A program made the translations under genes and the position numbers. Source: JACDAE01 sp034438015 (lineage in GTDB: Bacteria; Chloroflexota; Ktedonobacteria; Ktedonobacterales; Ktedonobacteraceae). Taken from it: a stretch of DNA of 10,899 bases. The stretch lies in assembly GCA_034438015.1 (NCBI GenBank), contig DAOTTD010000249.1, forward strand, positions 1 through 10,899, written 5' to 3'. Within the stretch, counting starts at the first letter, position 1. The number at the start of each line of letters is the position of its first letter. Positions 1 to 6,009 of the stretch are shown here, in pieces. A model generated the notes under the pieces. The model was given only the letters and a program-made list of their open reading frames with translations, ran no database searches and was not told the DNA's origin.

Positions 1-2
1 CC

Positions 3-848
3 TCTGAGTCGATAAGTGAATATCATCGACTTTTGAATAGCTGTCAGCGAGTATATCGGTTGCCTAATCAGGACTGTTCTGATGATGCTTTTCTTGCCGC
101 AGGTCAGTGGATTGTTGATAATAGCGACGTTGTGATACTGGCATGGAATGGCTATCCGGCTGGTGGTAGAGGTGGGACTGCGGATATAGCTACTTATGCG
201 AGGTTCTCAGGTTGCCCGTTTGTTCATGTCCATACTCGCCTTCATACCGTGAAGCAATACGGAGAGTTGGCTTCTGGATCGAGAAAAATCCACGTGACTG
301 CTAGCCGTAAGTTCGCTGTTGAGAAGCAGACTGTCTATCAGGGTTCGGTGTTGGCTGTGAATCAGTATCGTTTACGTATGCCTGATGGTAAGGAAATTGT
401 ACGGGATATTGTTGAGCGGCCTGAGAGTGTGCTGGTACTGCCTGTTGGTCAAAAACAGACAGTTTTGCTTATTGAGGAGTACGATTTAGGCGCTGAGTCT
501 TGGCAGCTTACCTTACCAGGGGGAAAAGTTGACGATGTTTCGGCTGAAGGAATGGTGAGACGGGCAGAGATGGAACTGCGTGAGGAGACTGGTTATAGGG
601 CTGGTAGGATGGAGAAGCTTCTGGATTTTTATAATCATCCGGGCTATATTGCTCACAAGGTTCATCTGTTTGCTGCGTATGATCTAGAATGGGACCCATT
701 GGAAATGGAGGATGAGGAGTTGATACGTGTGCAAACATTTACCTGGGAGGAGGCTTTGGGTGCTACTCGGCTTGACTATCGTTTTGATCCTGAAGCTGCT
801 TTAGCTCTCTGGTTGTATGTAGGTGATCGGCTAAAGCTAACTGAATAG
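3..848 (+). CDS. SLOG-Nudix fusion protein, 5' end outside window
   Basis: The reading frame is open from base 3 with no in-frame stop before it, so the gene very probably starts upstream; the TTG at 33 is only the first start-like codon inside the window. The first part (to about base 270) looks like the C-terminal half of a SLOG-type Rossmann domain: a Ser-Asp-Val-Val-Ile-Leu-Ala-Trp strand followed by the Gly-rich GGRGGTADIATYAR loop. SLOG domains are known to bind nucleotides or nucleotide-derived ligands. From about base 300 a Nudix hydrolase follows, closest in layout to ADP-ribose pyrophosphatases. The Nudix box is at 519-596 and ends in ELREETGY. It departs from GX5EX7REUXEEXGU: two extra residues lie between the Gly pair and the first Glu, and the Arg of REUXEE is Met. 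The catalytic Glu pair is present. The likely substrate is a nucleoside diphosphate derivative such as ADP-ribose (inference). Domain calls are fairly sure; the role of the fusion is unknown. Confidence 0.85.
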   Translation, partial: SESISEYHRLLNSCQRVYRLPNQDCSDDAFLAAGQWIVDNSDVVILAWNGYPAGGRGGTADIATYARFSGCPFVHVHTRLHTVKQYGELASGSRKIHVTASRKFAVEKQTVYQGSVLAVNQYRLRMPDGKEIVRDIVERPESVLVLPVGQKQTVLLIEEYDLGAESWQLTLPGGKVDDVSAEGMVRRAEMELREETGYRAGRMEKLLDFYNHPGYIAHKVHLFAAYDLEWDPLEMEDEELIRVQTFTWEEALGATRLDYRFDPEAALALWLYVGDRLKLTE

Positions 849-1238
849 CTTTGATGCTTGTGTTGGTGGTAGGGTAGATATTTTCTTCCGCTTGAGTTTT
901 CCTCACTGTTGGGCTTTTCCTCTCTGGAGAACTTTTGTTAGTGTGCTTGTTGCACTCTCAACGAGTATCAGATATCATTGTTATGTTCATTCCACAGGGG
1001 GGAGCAGTGTTTGCATGTTTTTGCGGTAGCGGGTCCAGATCTGTTTTCTCCTCTTCGCTACTGCTTCAAGCACTTCTCTTCGTTTTCCTTTGCCTCTTGT
1101 AATGTTTCTTCTACTGCTTTTGATGGGAGTGTTGTTCGTTGTAGGTTGTACTCACTCCTAGGTGAGGCGCGTAGAACAGCATGTCATTGGGGGCATGATT
1201 GAAGACCCTCAGACCATTGACGAAGGAGGGAGTCACCT
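849..1238. other. intergenic region, no gene seen
   Basis: About 390 bases between the Nudix gene and the ABM-like gene. Short open frames here (for example 978-1202 on the plus strand) give Cys/Ser/Phe-rich translations without domain character and are not credible genes. A possible promoter sits at 950-978 and a clear ribosome binding site for the next gene lies at 1225-1229. I see no convincing rho-independent terminator after the Nudix gene. Confidence 0.6.
950..978 (+). promoter_or_regulatory. candidate sigma70-type promoter
   Basis: TTGCAC at 950-955 and TATCAT at 973-978 are separated by 17 bases. The -10 matches the consensus at five of six positions; the -35 keeps only the TTG. It points towards the ABM-like gene at 1239 and would give a leader of about 250 bases. 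This is a motif match only. Confidence 0.3.
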
Positions 1239-1572
1239 ATGTATATAACGGTACGACGCAGCACGCATGTTGGCGGGATGGATGAGATCGTCCGACGGGC
1301 CAGGGAGGGCTTGCTCCCCACCCTCACCGCGCAGCCAGGCTTTGTGTCCTACAGCATTTTTCAGCTTGGAGAATAACGTGGTGATGGCCATTACTCTCTT
1401 TGACAACCAGACAGCCGCCGCCGCCGCCGACAAGTCCTTTGTGGTCTGGGCGTGTGAGCAAGAACTGCAAACGCTTCTTACAGGGCCACACGAAGTGTTA
1501 TCGGGGGAGGTAGTCGTTCATGTCATAGAACCGAGTGCGCCCTTTGAAACAGGGGGAGGCTATGGCGCGTGA
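1239..1572 (+). pseudogene. ABM-domain-like small protein, frameshifted
   Basis: An ATG at 1239, eight to nine bases after a GGAGG site (1225-1229), opens a frame beginning MYITVRR and running to QPGFVSYSIF before a TAA at 1374-1376. The next frame over then continues with NNVVMAITLFDNQ and ends near GEVVVHVIE, stopping at 1570-1572. Joined, the two halves give one protein of about 110 residues with the layout of a small ferredoxin-like alpha/beta ABM (antibiotic biosynthesis monooxygenase-like) protein: start strand, long helix, PGFVSY strand, VV-I-F strand, helix and final strand. Removing one T from the five-T run at 1357-1361 joins them neatly as SIFSLENNVV. Such ABM-like proteins are common; many have no known substrate. 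The break could be a real inactivating mutation or a homopolymer sequencing error. The family call rests on remembered sequence pattern only. Confidence 0.65.
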
Positions 1573-1814
1573 GTGTGGAGTAACACGACAGGTTCTTGTG
1601 AGCGGCCTGCCATGTCCTCGATGCGGCTCACGCTAGCTTGCTGTCAGGAAGTTCTGCGCGTTCAGAACCTTTCTGTCGGCTCTTGCCCGTGCCGTGTTGC
1701 CGGACTACCTTTCTGTGTACCGGATTCTCGTACTGCACTGAGATGTTGTGCTCTTCGTTTGACGAGCACGGGTTAAGCAGAGCATGGGTATGGTCATTTG
1801 GTCAAGGAAGGCTG

Positions 1815-1841
1815 CCAGGGCGACTGCGAGGGTCGCCCTGG
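1815..1841 (+). terminator. strong GC-rich hairpin, possible terminator
   Basis: CCAGGGCGAC at 1815-1824 pairs perfectly with GTCGCCCTGG at 1832-1841 around a seven-base loop. The following bases (TTCGCTTAT) are only weakly T-rich, so this is a poor canonical rho-independent terminator. It could still stop transcription from the ABM-like gene, or stabilise a 3' end. Structure is certain; function is not. Confidence 0.45.
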
Positions 1842-1898
1842 TTCGCTTATACGGTTTGGCTCACCTCATTTCGGCATTTCCAGCCCCCGATTTTGATG

Positions 1899-2004
1899 CC
1901 ATACCGAATTTGTGTAATGGCGTGAATTGAGAAGGCGTCAAAGCCAGTTTAGACATAGCTTCCGGGCATTTCTGCTTTGTACCGCTACACAAAATTCGGT
2001 ATGG
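1899..2004. repeat. inverted repeat, 18/19-base arms, 69-base spacer
   Basis: The left arm CCATACCGAATTTGTGTA (1899-1916) is the reverse complement of the right arm TACACAAAATTCGGTATGG (1986-2004) except for one extra A in the right arm. The right arm ends just upstream of the cupredoxin Shine-Dalgarno site (2014-2019). Options are a long stem in the 5' leader, paired operator sites, or the ends of a small (about 106-base) non-autonomous element. No target-site duplication is evident at its edges. Confidence 0.6.
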
Positions 2005-2025
2005 CCTATGAGCAAGGAGAATATG

Positions 2026-2475
2026 ATGAAAGGCTTGTCTCGAGTTTTGTTGTTTGCAGTAATGCCTTCACTCGCAGTGCTACTTCCCGCATGTGGAGGT
2101 TCGACAGCGAGTCCAACTGCAAACCCAAGCGCCACACGTCCCGCGCCGATGGCTGTCACTGTAACGCTGACCGATTTTAAAATTGCGTCTGACCTGACGC
2201 AGTTTAAGGTAGGGGTTCCCTATCATTTTGTAGTCGTCAACAAGGGCGCCACCGAGCATGAGCTCATGATTGCACCGCCGATGACCGCGGGGATGACGTT
2301 GGAGCAAATTGATGATGCCCAGTTGTTTGAGGCCCCAGATATAGAGGTCGGACAGACAAAGACCGTCGATTACATCTTTAAGGCGAGTGCTCTGAATGGC
2401 AAATGGGAATTTGCTTGCCACGAACCAGGCCACTATGAAGCCGGGATGAAGCTTCCTGTGACTATCGTAGCATAA
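2026..2475 (+). CDS. plastocyanin-like cupredoxin lipoprotein
   Basis: A secreted, lipid-anchored blue-copper-type protein, likely an electron carrier or copper-binding protein outside the membrane. The start at 2026 is chosen because AAGGAG (2014-2019) lies six bases upstream; ATGs at 2008 and 2023 are in frame but badly spaced. The 149-residue product has a signal peptide (positive MKGLSR, then a hydrophobic stretch) and a lipobox ending LPAC, making Cys23 the likely lipidated residue. A Ser/Thr/Pro/Ala-rich linker (about 24-43) precedes the cupredoxin fold. Predicted type-1 copper ligands are His78 (in ATEHELM), Cys131, His136 and Met141 in ACHEPGHYEAGM, the C-X4-H-X4-M arrangement. All ligands are present, so it should bind copper. 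It stands alone between two non-coding stretches; the inverted repeat just upstream may influence its expression. Physiological partner unknown. Confidence 0.9.
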   Translation: MKGLSRVLLFAVMPSLAVLLPACGGSTASPTANPSATRPAPMAVTVTLTDFKIASDLTQFKVGVPYHFVVVNKGATEHELMIAPPMTAGMTLEQIDDAQLFEAPDIEVGQTKTVDYIFKASALNGKWEFACHEPGHYEAGMKLPVTIVA

Positions 2476-2540
2476 GCAGTTTTTCAGAGGATTCGCGACG
2501 GCATCCCGATTTTAGGTGGAACCCTTTCGTTTTTTCCCTC

Positions 2541-2568
2541 TTGCAATGAGTTGAGGGTGTGCTATAAT
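2541..2568 (+). promoter_or_regulatory. sigma70-type promoter for the tRNA-Asn-like transcript
   Basis: TTGCAA (2541-2546) and a perfect TATAAT (2563-2568) are separated by 16 bases. Transcription would start near 2575, run through the tandem repeats and the tRNA-like gene, and reach the terminator at 2757-2790. No other promoter is evident before the histidine kinase gene, so read-through from here may also serve that gene (inference). Confidence 0.6.
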
Positions 2569-2575
2569 TTTCTCT

Positions 2576-2623
2576 GTAGTGAACAAACAGCTATTTAGAG
2601 TTGTGAACAACCGGCTGTTTTGA
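2576..2623 (+). repeat. two tandem 24-base repeats resembling part of the tRNA
   Basis: Units 2576-2599 and 2600-2623 match at 19 of 24 positions (both contain GTGAACAA and end in GA). The second unit also matches 2690-2709, inside the tRNA-Asn-like gene, at 17 of 20 positions, including the CGGCTGTT that forms half of the anticodon arm there. A weaker related stretch is seen near 2643-2668. The repeats lie in the leader between the promoter and the tRNA-like gene. Confidence 0.55.
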
Positions 2624-2681
2624 GCTTGTTAAAACTTCTCATTGTGTGAACTGGCTTCTAAGGCTGTTTCATGACAAGCAG

Positions 2682-2749
2682 TCCTTGTTGTTGTGGGCAA
2701 TCGGCTGTTAACCGATGGGTTACAGGTTCGAATCCTGTTCGAGGAGCCA
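2682..2749 (+). tRNA. tRNA-Asn(GTT)-like gene with shortened D arm, possibly degenerate
   Basis: The 3' two thirds are a clean tRNA-Asn. The anticodon stem ATCGG/CCGAT (2700-2704/2712-2716) encloses loop CTGTTAA with anticodon GTT. Next come a five-base variable loop, the T arm ACAGG-TTCGAAT-CCTGT (2722-2738), the acceptor 3' strand TCGAGGA (2739-2745), a discriminator G and an encoded CCA (2747-2749). The 5' acceptor strand TCCTTGT (2682-2688) pairs at six of seven positions, one of them a G-U wobble. Only 11 bases (2689-2699) separate it from the anticodon stem, where a normal tRNA has about 19, so a full D arm cannot form; a four-pair mini-stem with two wobbles is the best available. It may be a decayed tRNA, an assembly deletion, or a tRNA-like regulatory RNA. 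Confidence 0.65.
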
Positions 2750-2756
2750 GATCGTG

Positions 2757-2790
2757 AGGACCACCAATGCAGGTGGTCCTTTATTTTTTA
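2757..2790 (+). terminator. rho-independent terminator after tRNA-Asn-like gene
   Basis: AGGACCACC (2757-2765) pairs perfectly with GGTGGTCCT (2772-2780) around a six-base loop, followed by TTATTTTTTA. This is a textbook terminator. It ends only 18 bases before the TTG start chosen for the histidine kinase, so it stands between the only visible promoter and that gene. Confidence 0.85.
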
Positions 2791-2808
2791 AGAAAAGGGT
2801 GGCCCCTT

Positions 2809-3903
2809 TTGACTGTCTCTACAAACTATAAACATCTCTTTAAAAGCCTCCTTGATACGGTCTCCTCGCCCGTATTCATTGTCGACCGCGCGCTCACCAT
2901 CTGCTACAGCAATCAGCTCGCTTCGCGTTTTTGGACTTCGCCCTCTAAAGGTGATAAGCTCGACCGAGTGATCTCCGATACCGCCATCGTACAGCTTGCG
3001 CAAGAAGTGATCAGTACCGGGAGTCTGCGCAAGGAGAACTATGAGCGCAACGGCATCTCGTGGAGAGTTTCGGTGACGCCTCTCGTTGAACGCTCGAAGC
3101 GCAAGCGGAGTTCGGATAGCTCACCTGAGGGCGAGTTTTTCGCCGTGGTCATCGAAGATATGGCCGAGTTGCGCCGCCTGGAACGTGTGCAGCATGATTT
3201 CCTTGCCAACGTTTCGCATGAACTGAGCACGCCGCTCACCTCGGTGCGTCTGCTCGCCGAGACGTTAGAGGACGTGATCGATACCGACCCCGATCGGGCA
3301 CAGCAATTTGTAGAGAAGATCGAAAAAGAAGTACAATATCTTACAGGAATGGTTGCAGAACTGCTCGAACTATCGCGCATCGAATCCGGCCAGCTCCCAA
3401 TGACAATCGAACCGGTCGAGGCGGCCCAGATGGTGCGCGAGGTGATGGCGCGTATGCTCCCACTGGCCCAACGTCATCGCGTACGCTTGCTTACCGATAT
3501 ACAGCAGGGCAAGACGCTTGTTGCCGCTGACAGTAAACTGATCACGCGTGTGCTTGTTAACCTGGTACATAATGCCATCAAGTTTACGCCATCTGGCGGC
3601 AAGATTGTTATAGGAACAGCTTTACAGAAGGGCCAGTCTGTTCAGCGCTTTTTTGTTCGCGATACAGGAGCAGGCATTCGCGAGGAAGACCTTCCGCGTG
3701 TCTTTGAGCGGTTCTTTAAGACCGATCGCGCTCGCTCAAAGGCGGATTTTATAGGCCCCGGCGGCGGTGGAACCGGGCTGGGTCTGGCCATTGCCCGGCA
3801 GGTAGTAGAGGCACACGGAGGGCGCATCACGGCTGAGAGTGTGGTTGGAGAAGGCAGTACCTTTACCTTTATCCTCCCGGCAGCAGTGCGTGATGAGGCA
3901 TAA
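2809..3903 (+). CDS. soluble PAS-domain sensor histidine kinase
   Basis: A cytoplasmic two-component kinase that should autophosphorylate on His137 from ATP and pass phosphate to a receiver Asp. The in-frame ATG at 2767 falls in the terminator loop, so I prefer TTG at 2809, preceded by an AAAGGG stretch about nine bases upstream; this gives 364 residues. A PAS-like domain (about 10-120; SPVFIVDRALTICYSNQ) is followed by HisKA with HDFLANVSHELSTPL (129-143), where the usual Arg of SHELRTPL is Ser. The HATPase domain is complete: N box NLVHNAIKFTP (251-261), G1 DTGAGI (285-290), F box around FERFF (299-303) and G2 GTGLGLAI (321-328). No membrane segment is seen, so the signal is probably internal. 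Layout resembles PhoR/WalK-type kinases without their membrane part. No DNA-binding regulator is adjacent; the nearest receivers are the PilG-like and CheA-like proteins downstream. Confidence 0.93.
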   Translation: MTVSTNYKHLFKSLLDTVSSPVFIVDRALTICYSNQLASRFWTSPSKGDKLDRVISDTAIVQLAQEVISTGSLRKENYERNGISWRVSVTPLVERSKRKRSSDSSPEGEFFAVVIEDMAELRRLERVQHDFLANVSHELSTPLTSVRLLAETLEDVIDTDPDRAQQFVEKIEKEVQYLTGMVAELLELSRIESGQLPMTIEPVEAAQMVREVMARMLPLAQRHRVRLLTDIQQGKTLVAADSKLITRVLVNLVHNAIKFTPSGGKIVIGTALQKGQSVQRFFVRDTGAGIREEDLPRVFERFFKTDRARSKADFIGPGGGGTGLGLAIARQVVEAHGGRITAESVVGEGSTFTFILPAAVRDEA

Positions 3904-3953
3904 TTCGATGTATGAGATTGGTCATGGATGATCTTACCTGGGAGGTTGCTGTC

Positions 3954-4784
3954 ATGGAGCCAGAGCTGGAACGTCGTTTACATCGTGCTACTAAAGAGCA
4001 ACTCGTTCTCCTTTTGCAAGGACTCTCTGTACGTCACCCGGTATTGCTCGCGGAGATGACCGGCATCCTCGCACAATTCAGCGATGAGGCCCAGGATGCG
4101 AGCGCTTCTGAGATCGATAGCGAGGCAACCGAAGACTGGGATTTTAGTGGCGATGACGATGATCTGGTGACATTTCACCCGACCTCTCGCCCGGCTTTGC
4201 CTTCTCTAGATCTTGAGAAAAGAAGCCAGCAGATCAATAGCTATAAAGAGCGCCTGCAACATGGTGAGTCTGAGCAATCCCTTGACAGCGATCTGCTGCA
4301 TCTTCTACAAGAGGCTGAGGTGCGCGCCGATCAACACGACTATCAGGGTGCACTGGACCTTTACGCTCTGGTGCTCGATAAACGCCTGCTTGAACAAGAT
4401 GCTACACTGGCTGCCATCTTTGATAAGGCCCTGGATGAGGTGATGCCGTTTCTGGAAACGCTGCTCAGTGAGGCCAGTAGCAGTATTATGTTCGATACCT
4501 CTCTCTCTCTCTCCCCGTTGCTGACGCCTGTTATGCGGCGCTCCTGGCTAGAGCGGCTCTTTTCCCTGTGGCTCAAACGCCTGGACCTCCGTCGGGTGGA
4601 GGAAGACATCCCGGAGATAATGCTCGATATGGCCTGGAATGAGGATGTCGCGCTGCTGCATACATTGGTACAGGAGGAGCTGCAACAACTGCGCCAGGGC
4701 GACCATTCCAATATCGTAGATTTTTCACGCCAATATCGCGTGCGAGCACTGGAAAAACTTCTTAAAGAGTTGCCGCACCTCTAG
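3954..4784 (+). CDS. uncharacterised acidic, helical protein
   Basis: I do not recognise a named family. The start at 3954 is set by GGAGG at 3941-3945 with an eight-base gap; upstream in-frame ATGs at 3912 and 3924 lack such a site. The 276-residue product begins with a helical segment (LERRLHRATKEQLVLLLQG then HPVLLAEM). A very acidic, probably disordered linker follows (about 43-73, with an EDWDFSGDDDD run), then a helical C-terminal half with a TPR-like helix pair (ADQHDYQGALDLYALVLDK) and several amphipathic helices ending RALEKLLKELPHL. No signal peptide or membrane segment is seen. It follows the histidine kinase by 50 bases on the same strand and is probably co-transcribed with it, suggesting an accessory or scaffold role in the same signalling pathway (inference). 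A seven-unit CT repeat lies inside the gene at 4499-4512. Confidence 0.8.
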   Translation: MEPELERRLHRATKEQLVLLLQGLSVRHPVLLAEMTGILAQFSDEAQDASASEIDSEATEDWDFSGDDDDLVTFHPTSRPALPSLDLEKRSQQINSYKERLQHGESEQSLDSDLLHLLQEAEVRADQHDYQGALDLYALVLDKRLLEQDATLAAIFDKALDEVMPFLETLLSEASSSIMFDTSLSLSPLLTPVMRRSWLERLFSLWLKRLDLRRVEEDIPEIMLDMAWNEDVALLHTLVQEELQQLRQGDHSNIVDFSRQYRVRALEKLLKELPHL

Positions 4785-4910
4785 TGTTTCAACATAGTAA
4801 TATGCATTGCAGGAATGTTGCAACTCAACGCGTTTGTATGGTAACATGGCCTATCGGAACTCATCCTTTTTTTAAAGAATCTCTATAGCTGTGAGTCTGG
4901 TATCGCTTAG

Positions 4911-4974
4911 TTGCTGTAAACTATTGGTTCTATAGTATCTGGTCTTGTGTGTTGATACAAATCTCGGGTACAAT
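4911..4974 (+). promoter_or_regulatory. candidate promoter(s) for the PilG-CheW-CheA run
   Basis: The 224-base gap before the response regulator gene holds two overlapping sigma70-like candidates: TTGCTG (4911-4916), 16 bases, TAGTAT (4933-4938); and TTGTGT (4945-4950), 18 bases, TACAAT (4969-4974). Neither is strong and I cannot choose between them. They suggest that the three downstream genes can be transcribed apart from the kinase gene. No terminator with a clean hairpin and T-run is seen in this gap. Confidence 0.35.
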
Positions 4975-5008
4975 GGGTAGTGAGGACGAGAGAAAGAGGG
5001 ATACACTG

Positions 5009-5404
5009 ATGAGCAAACTGGTCATGGTAATCGACGATTCTGCAACGGTTCGCAAAATTATCGAGACATGTCTTGGTCGGGAAGGTTTTGAGGTCAAGAG
5101 CTTTGGCGACGGCGTGGAGGCGGTAAAATGGTTGACGGAGCCAGAGGCACCGGTGCCCGATCTGGTTCTACTTGATATCGAGCTTCCCAAAATGGATGGC
5201 TACGAGGTCGCGCGCCGTCTGAAGACGAAGCCACGCTTTCATAGCACCGTGATTGTGATGCTCTCGCGTAGAGATGGCGTGATCGATCGCCTGAAAGGCC
5301 GCCTCGCAGGCGCCAGAGACTACATCCCCAAACCATTTAAGACACAGGATATCATTGCCGTTACGCAGGCACACCTGGGAGTATCCGCGTCGGGTCAGGG
5401 ATAA
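5009..5404 (+). CDS. PilG-like single-domain response regulator
   Basis: A 131-residue stand-alone receiver that should be phosphorylated on Asp56 (LLDIELPKMDGYE). The acidic pocket is Asp9-Asp10 (VIDDS), the switch residue is Ser86 (VIVMLSRRDG) and the conserved Lys is Lys108 (YIPKPF). The stretch SRRDGVIDRLKGRLAGARDY resembles the corresponding part of PilG, the output regulator of Pil-Chp twitching-motility systems, more than classical CheY (recalled pattern, not a computed match). The start at 5009 follows AGAGGG (4995-5000) by eight bases; the in-frame ATGs further upstream lack a site. No output domain is attached, so it should act by protein contact. The CheW-like gene starts five bases after its stop, implying one operon. 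Confidence 0.92.
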   Translation: MSKLVMVIDDSATVRKIIETCLGREGFEVKSFGDGVEAVKWLTEPEAPVPDLVLLDIELPKMDGYEVARRLKTKPRFHSTVIVMLSRRDGVIDRLKGRLAGARDYIPKPFKTQDIIAVTQAHLGVSASGQG

Positions 5405-5409
5405 TTCAC

Positions 5410-6009
5410 ATGGACGAGCAAGCGGCTCTTACTCCTGTTTCATTAAGTCGTTCCCAGGCACATCTCCTTGAACGATTGAACGATGAGGAGTTCTGGCGCT
5501 ACGCAACTGAGATGGCGGCTACTTCTTCCACGATTCAGCATCAGGTCGAAAGCTATCTGCTCTGCGATCTCGGAAAAAGACGCTGTATATTTCCACCCGG
5601 ACTCGCTGGAGAGATTGTTCCTCCTCCTCACCAGCTGACCCTGCTGCCCGCTACTCCACCGTGGATGCCTGGTTTGACTGTGTGGCGCGATGAGATAATA
5701 GCTCTGGTCGATTTAAGGGCGTACCTCTGGAATGACGGTGACATAAACAGTACGTCGCCAACAGTTCAGGAAGATCTGTTGCTCGTGGTACAATTCCACG
5801 GTCTCATCCTTGGCTTGCTGGTGACGGCGGTCGCTACGACGATGAGCTATGACGAAGGACACATGGTGCCATTCGAACTCGCTCCCGATTGGTGCTCTGA
5901 ATTGCGTTCGGGAACGATAAGAGGGATACTGGATGACGCGCTGGTACTCGACATCCCCTTCATCTTCAACGATATAGTACAGCAGGTGAAAGAATATTCG
6001 CCCCAATGA
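5410..6009 (+). CDS. CheW-like adaptor protein
   Basis: A 199-residue protein with one CheW-type SH3-like domain (about 44-190), expected to link receptors to the CheA-like protein. Supporting segments are ESYLLCDLGKRRCIFPPGLAGEIV (in two parts: the opening strand and the following hydrophobic strand), WMPGLTVWRDEIIALVDLRA, matching the CheW 'G-x-x-x-x-R-G-x-I-x-x-x-x-D-L' region, and VQFHGLILGLLVTAV. About 40 helical residues precede the domain. The usual Arg-Gly before the Ile-Pro-Val-Val-like strand is Arg-Asp here. An AGGG site at 5397-5400 overlaps the end of the preceding gene, and the stop overlaps the next start as ATGA, so translation is probably coupled. Its divergence fits a PilI-like or accessory CheW rather than the flagellar one. 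No receptor (MCP) gene is in the window. Confidence 0.85.
   Translation: MDEQAALTPVSLSRSQAHLLERLNDEEFWRYATEMAATSSTIQHQVESYLLCDLGKRRCIFPPGLAGEIVPPPHQLTLLPATPPWMPGLTVWRDEIIALVDLRAYLWNDGDINSTSPTVQEDLLLVVQFHGLILGLLVTAVATTMSYDEGHMVPFELAPDWCSELRSGTIRGILDDALVLDIPFIFNDIVQQVKEYSPQ

Larger units (their letters stand above)
1573..2025. other. intergenic region with hairpin and inverted repeat
   Basis: About 450 bases between the ABM-like gene and the cupredoxin gene. Open frames here (1573-1776, 1638-1925) are Cys/Arg/Leu-rich with no domain character and overlap each other, so I do not call them. The structure I can support is a GC-rich hairpin at 1815-1841 and an inverted repeat with arms at 1899-1916 and 1986-2004. 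No convincing promoter for the downstream gene was found. Confidence 0.6.

Noticed and set aside
978..1202. Open frame of 74 codons before the ABM-like gene
   Set aside because: Cys/Ser/Phe-rich, no ribosome binding site, no domain character.
1362..1380. Programmed +1 frameshift in the ABM-like gene, by analogy with prfB
   Set aside because: The stop is TAA followed by C, but the preceding GAA codon pairs poorly after a +1 slip and no prfB-like CTT-TGA-C context is present; a T-run indel explains the break more simply.
1573..1925. Overlapping open frames after the ABM-like gene
   Set aside because: Low-complexity Cys/Arg/Leu translations in competing frames; the region instead holds a hairpin and an inverted repeat.
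2767..2808. ATG at 2767 as the histidine kinase start
   Set aside because: It lies within the loop of a strong terminator hairpin with no ribosome binding site; the TTG at 2809 has a purine-rich site and starts just before the PAS domain.
4807..4872. TTGCA/TGCAA mini-hairpin and a later T-run as a terminator after the unknown gene
   Set aside because: The stem is only five pairs and the T-run lies about 40 bases away with no adjoining stem.
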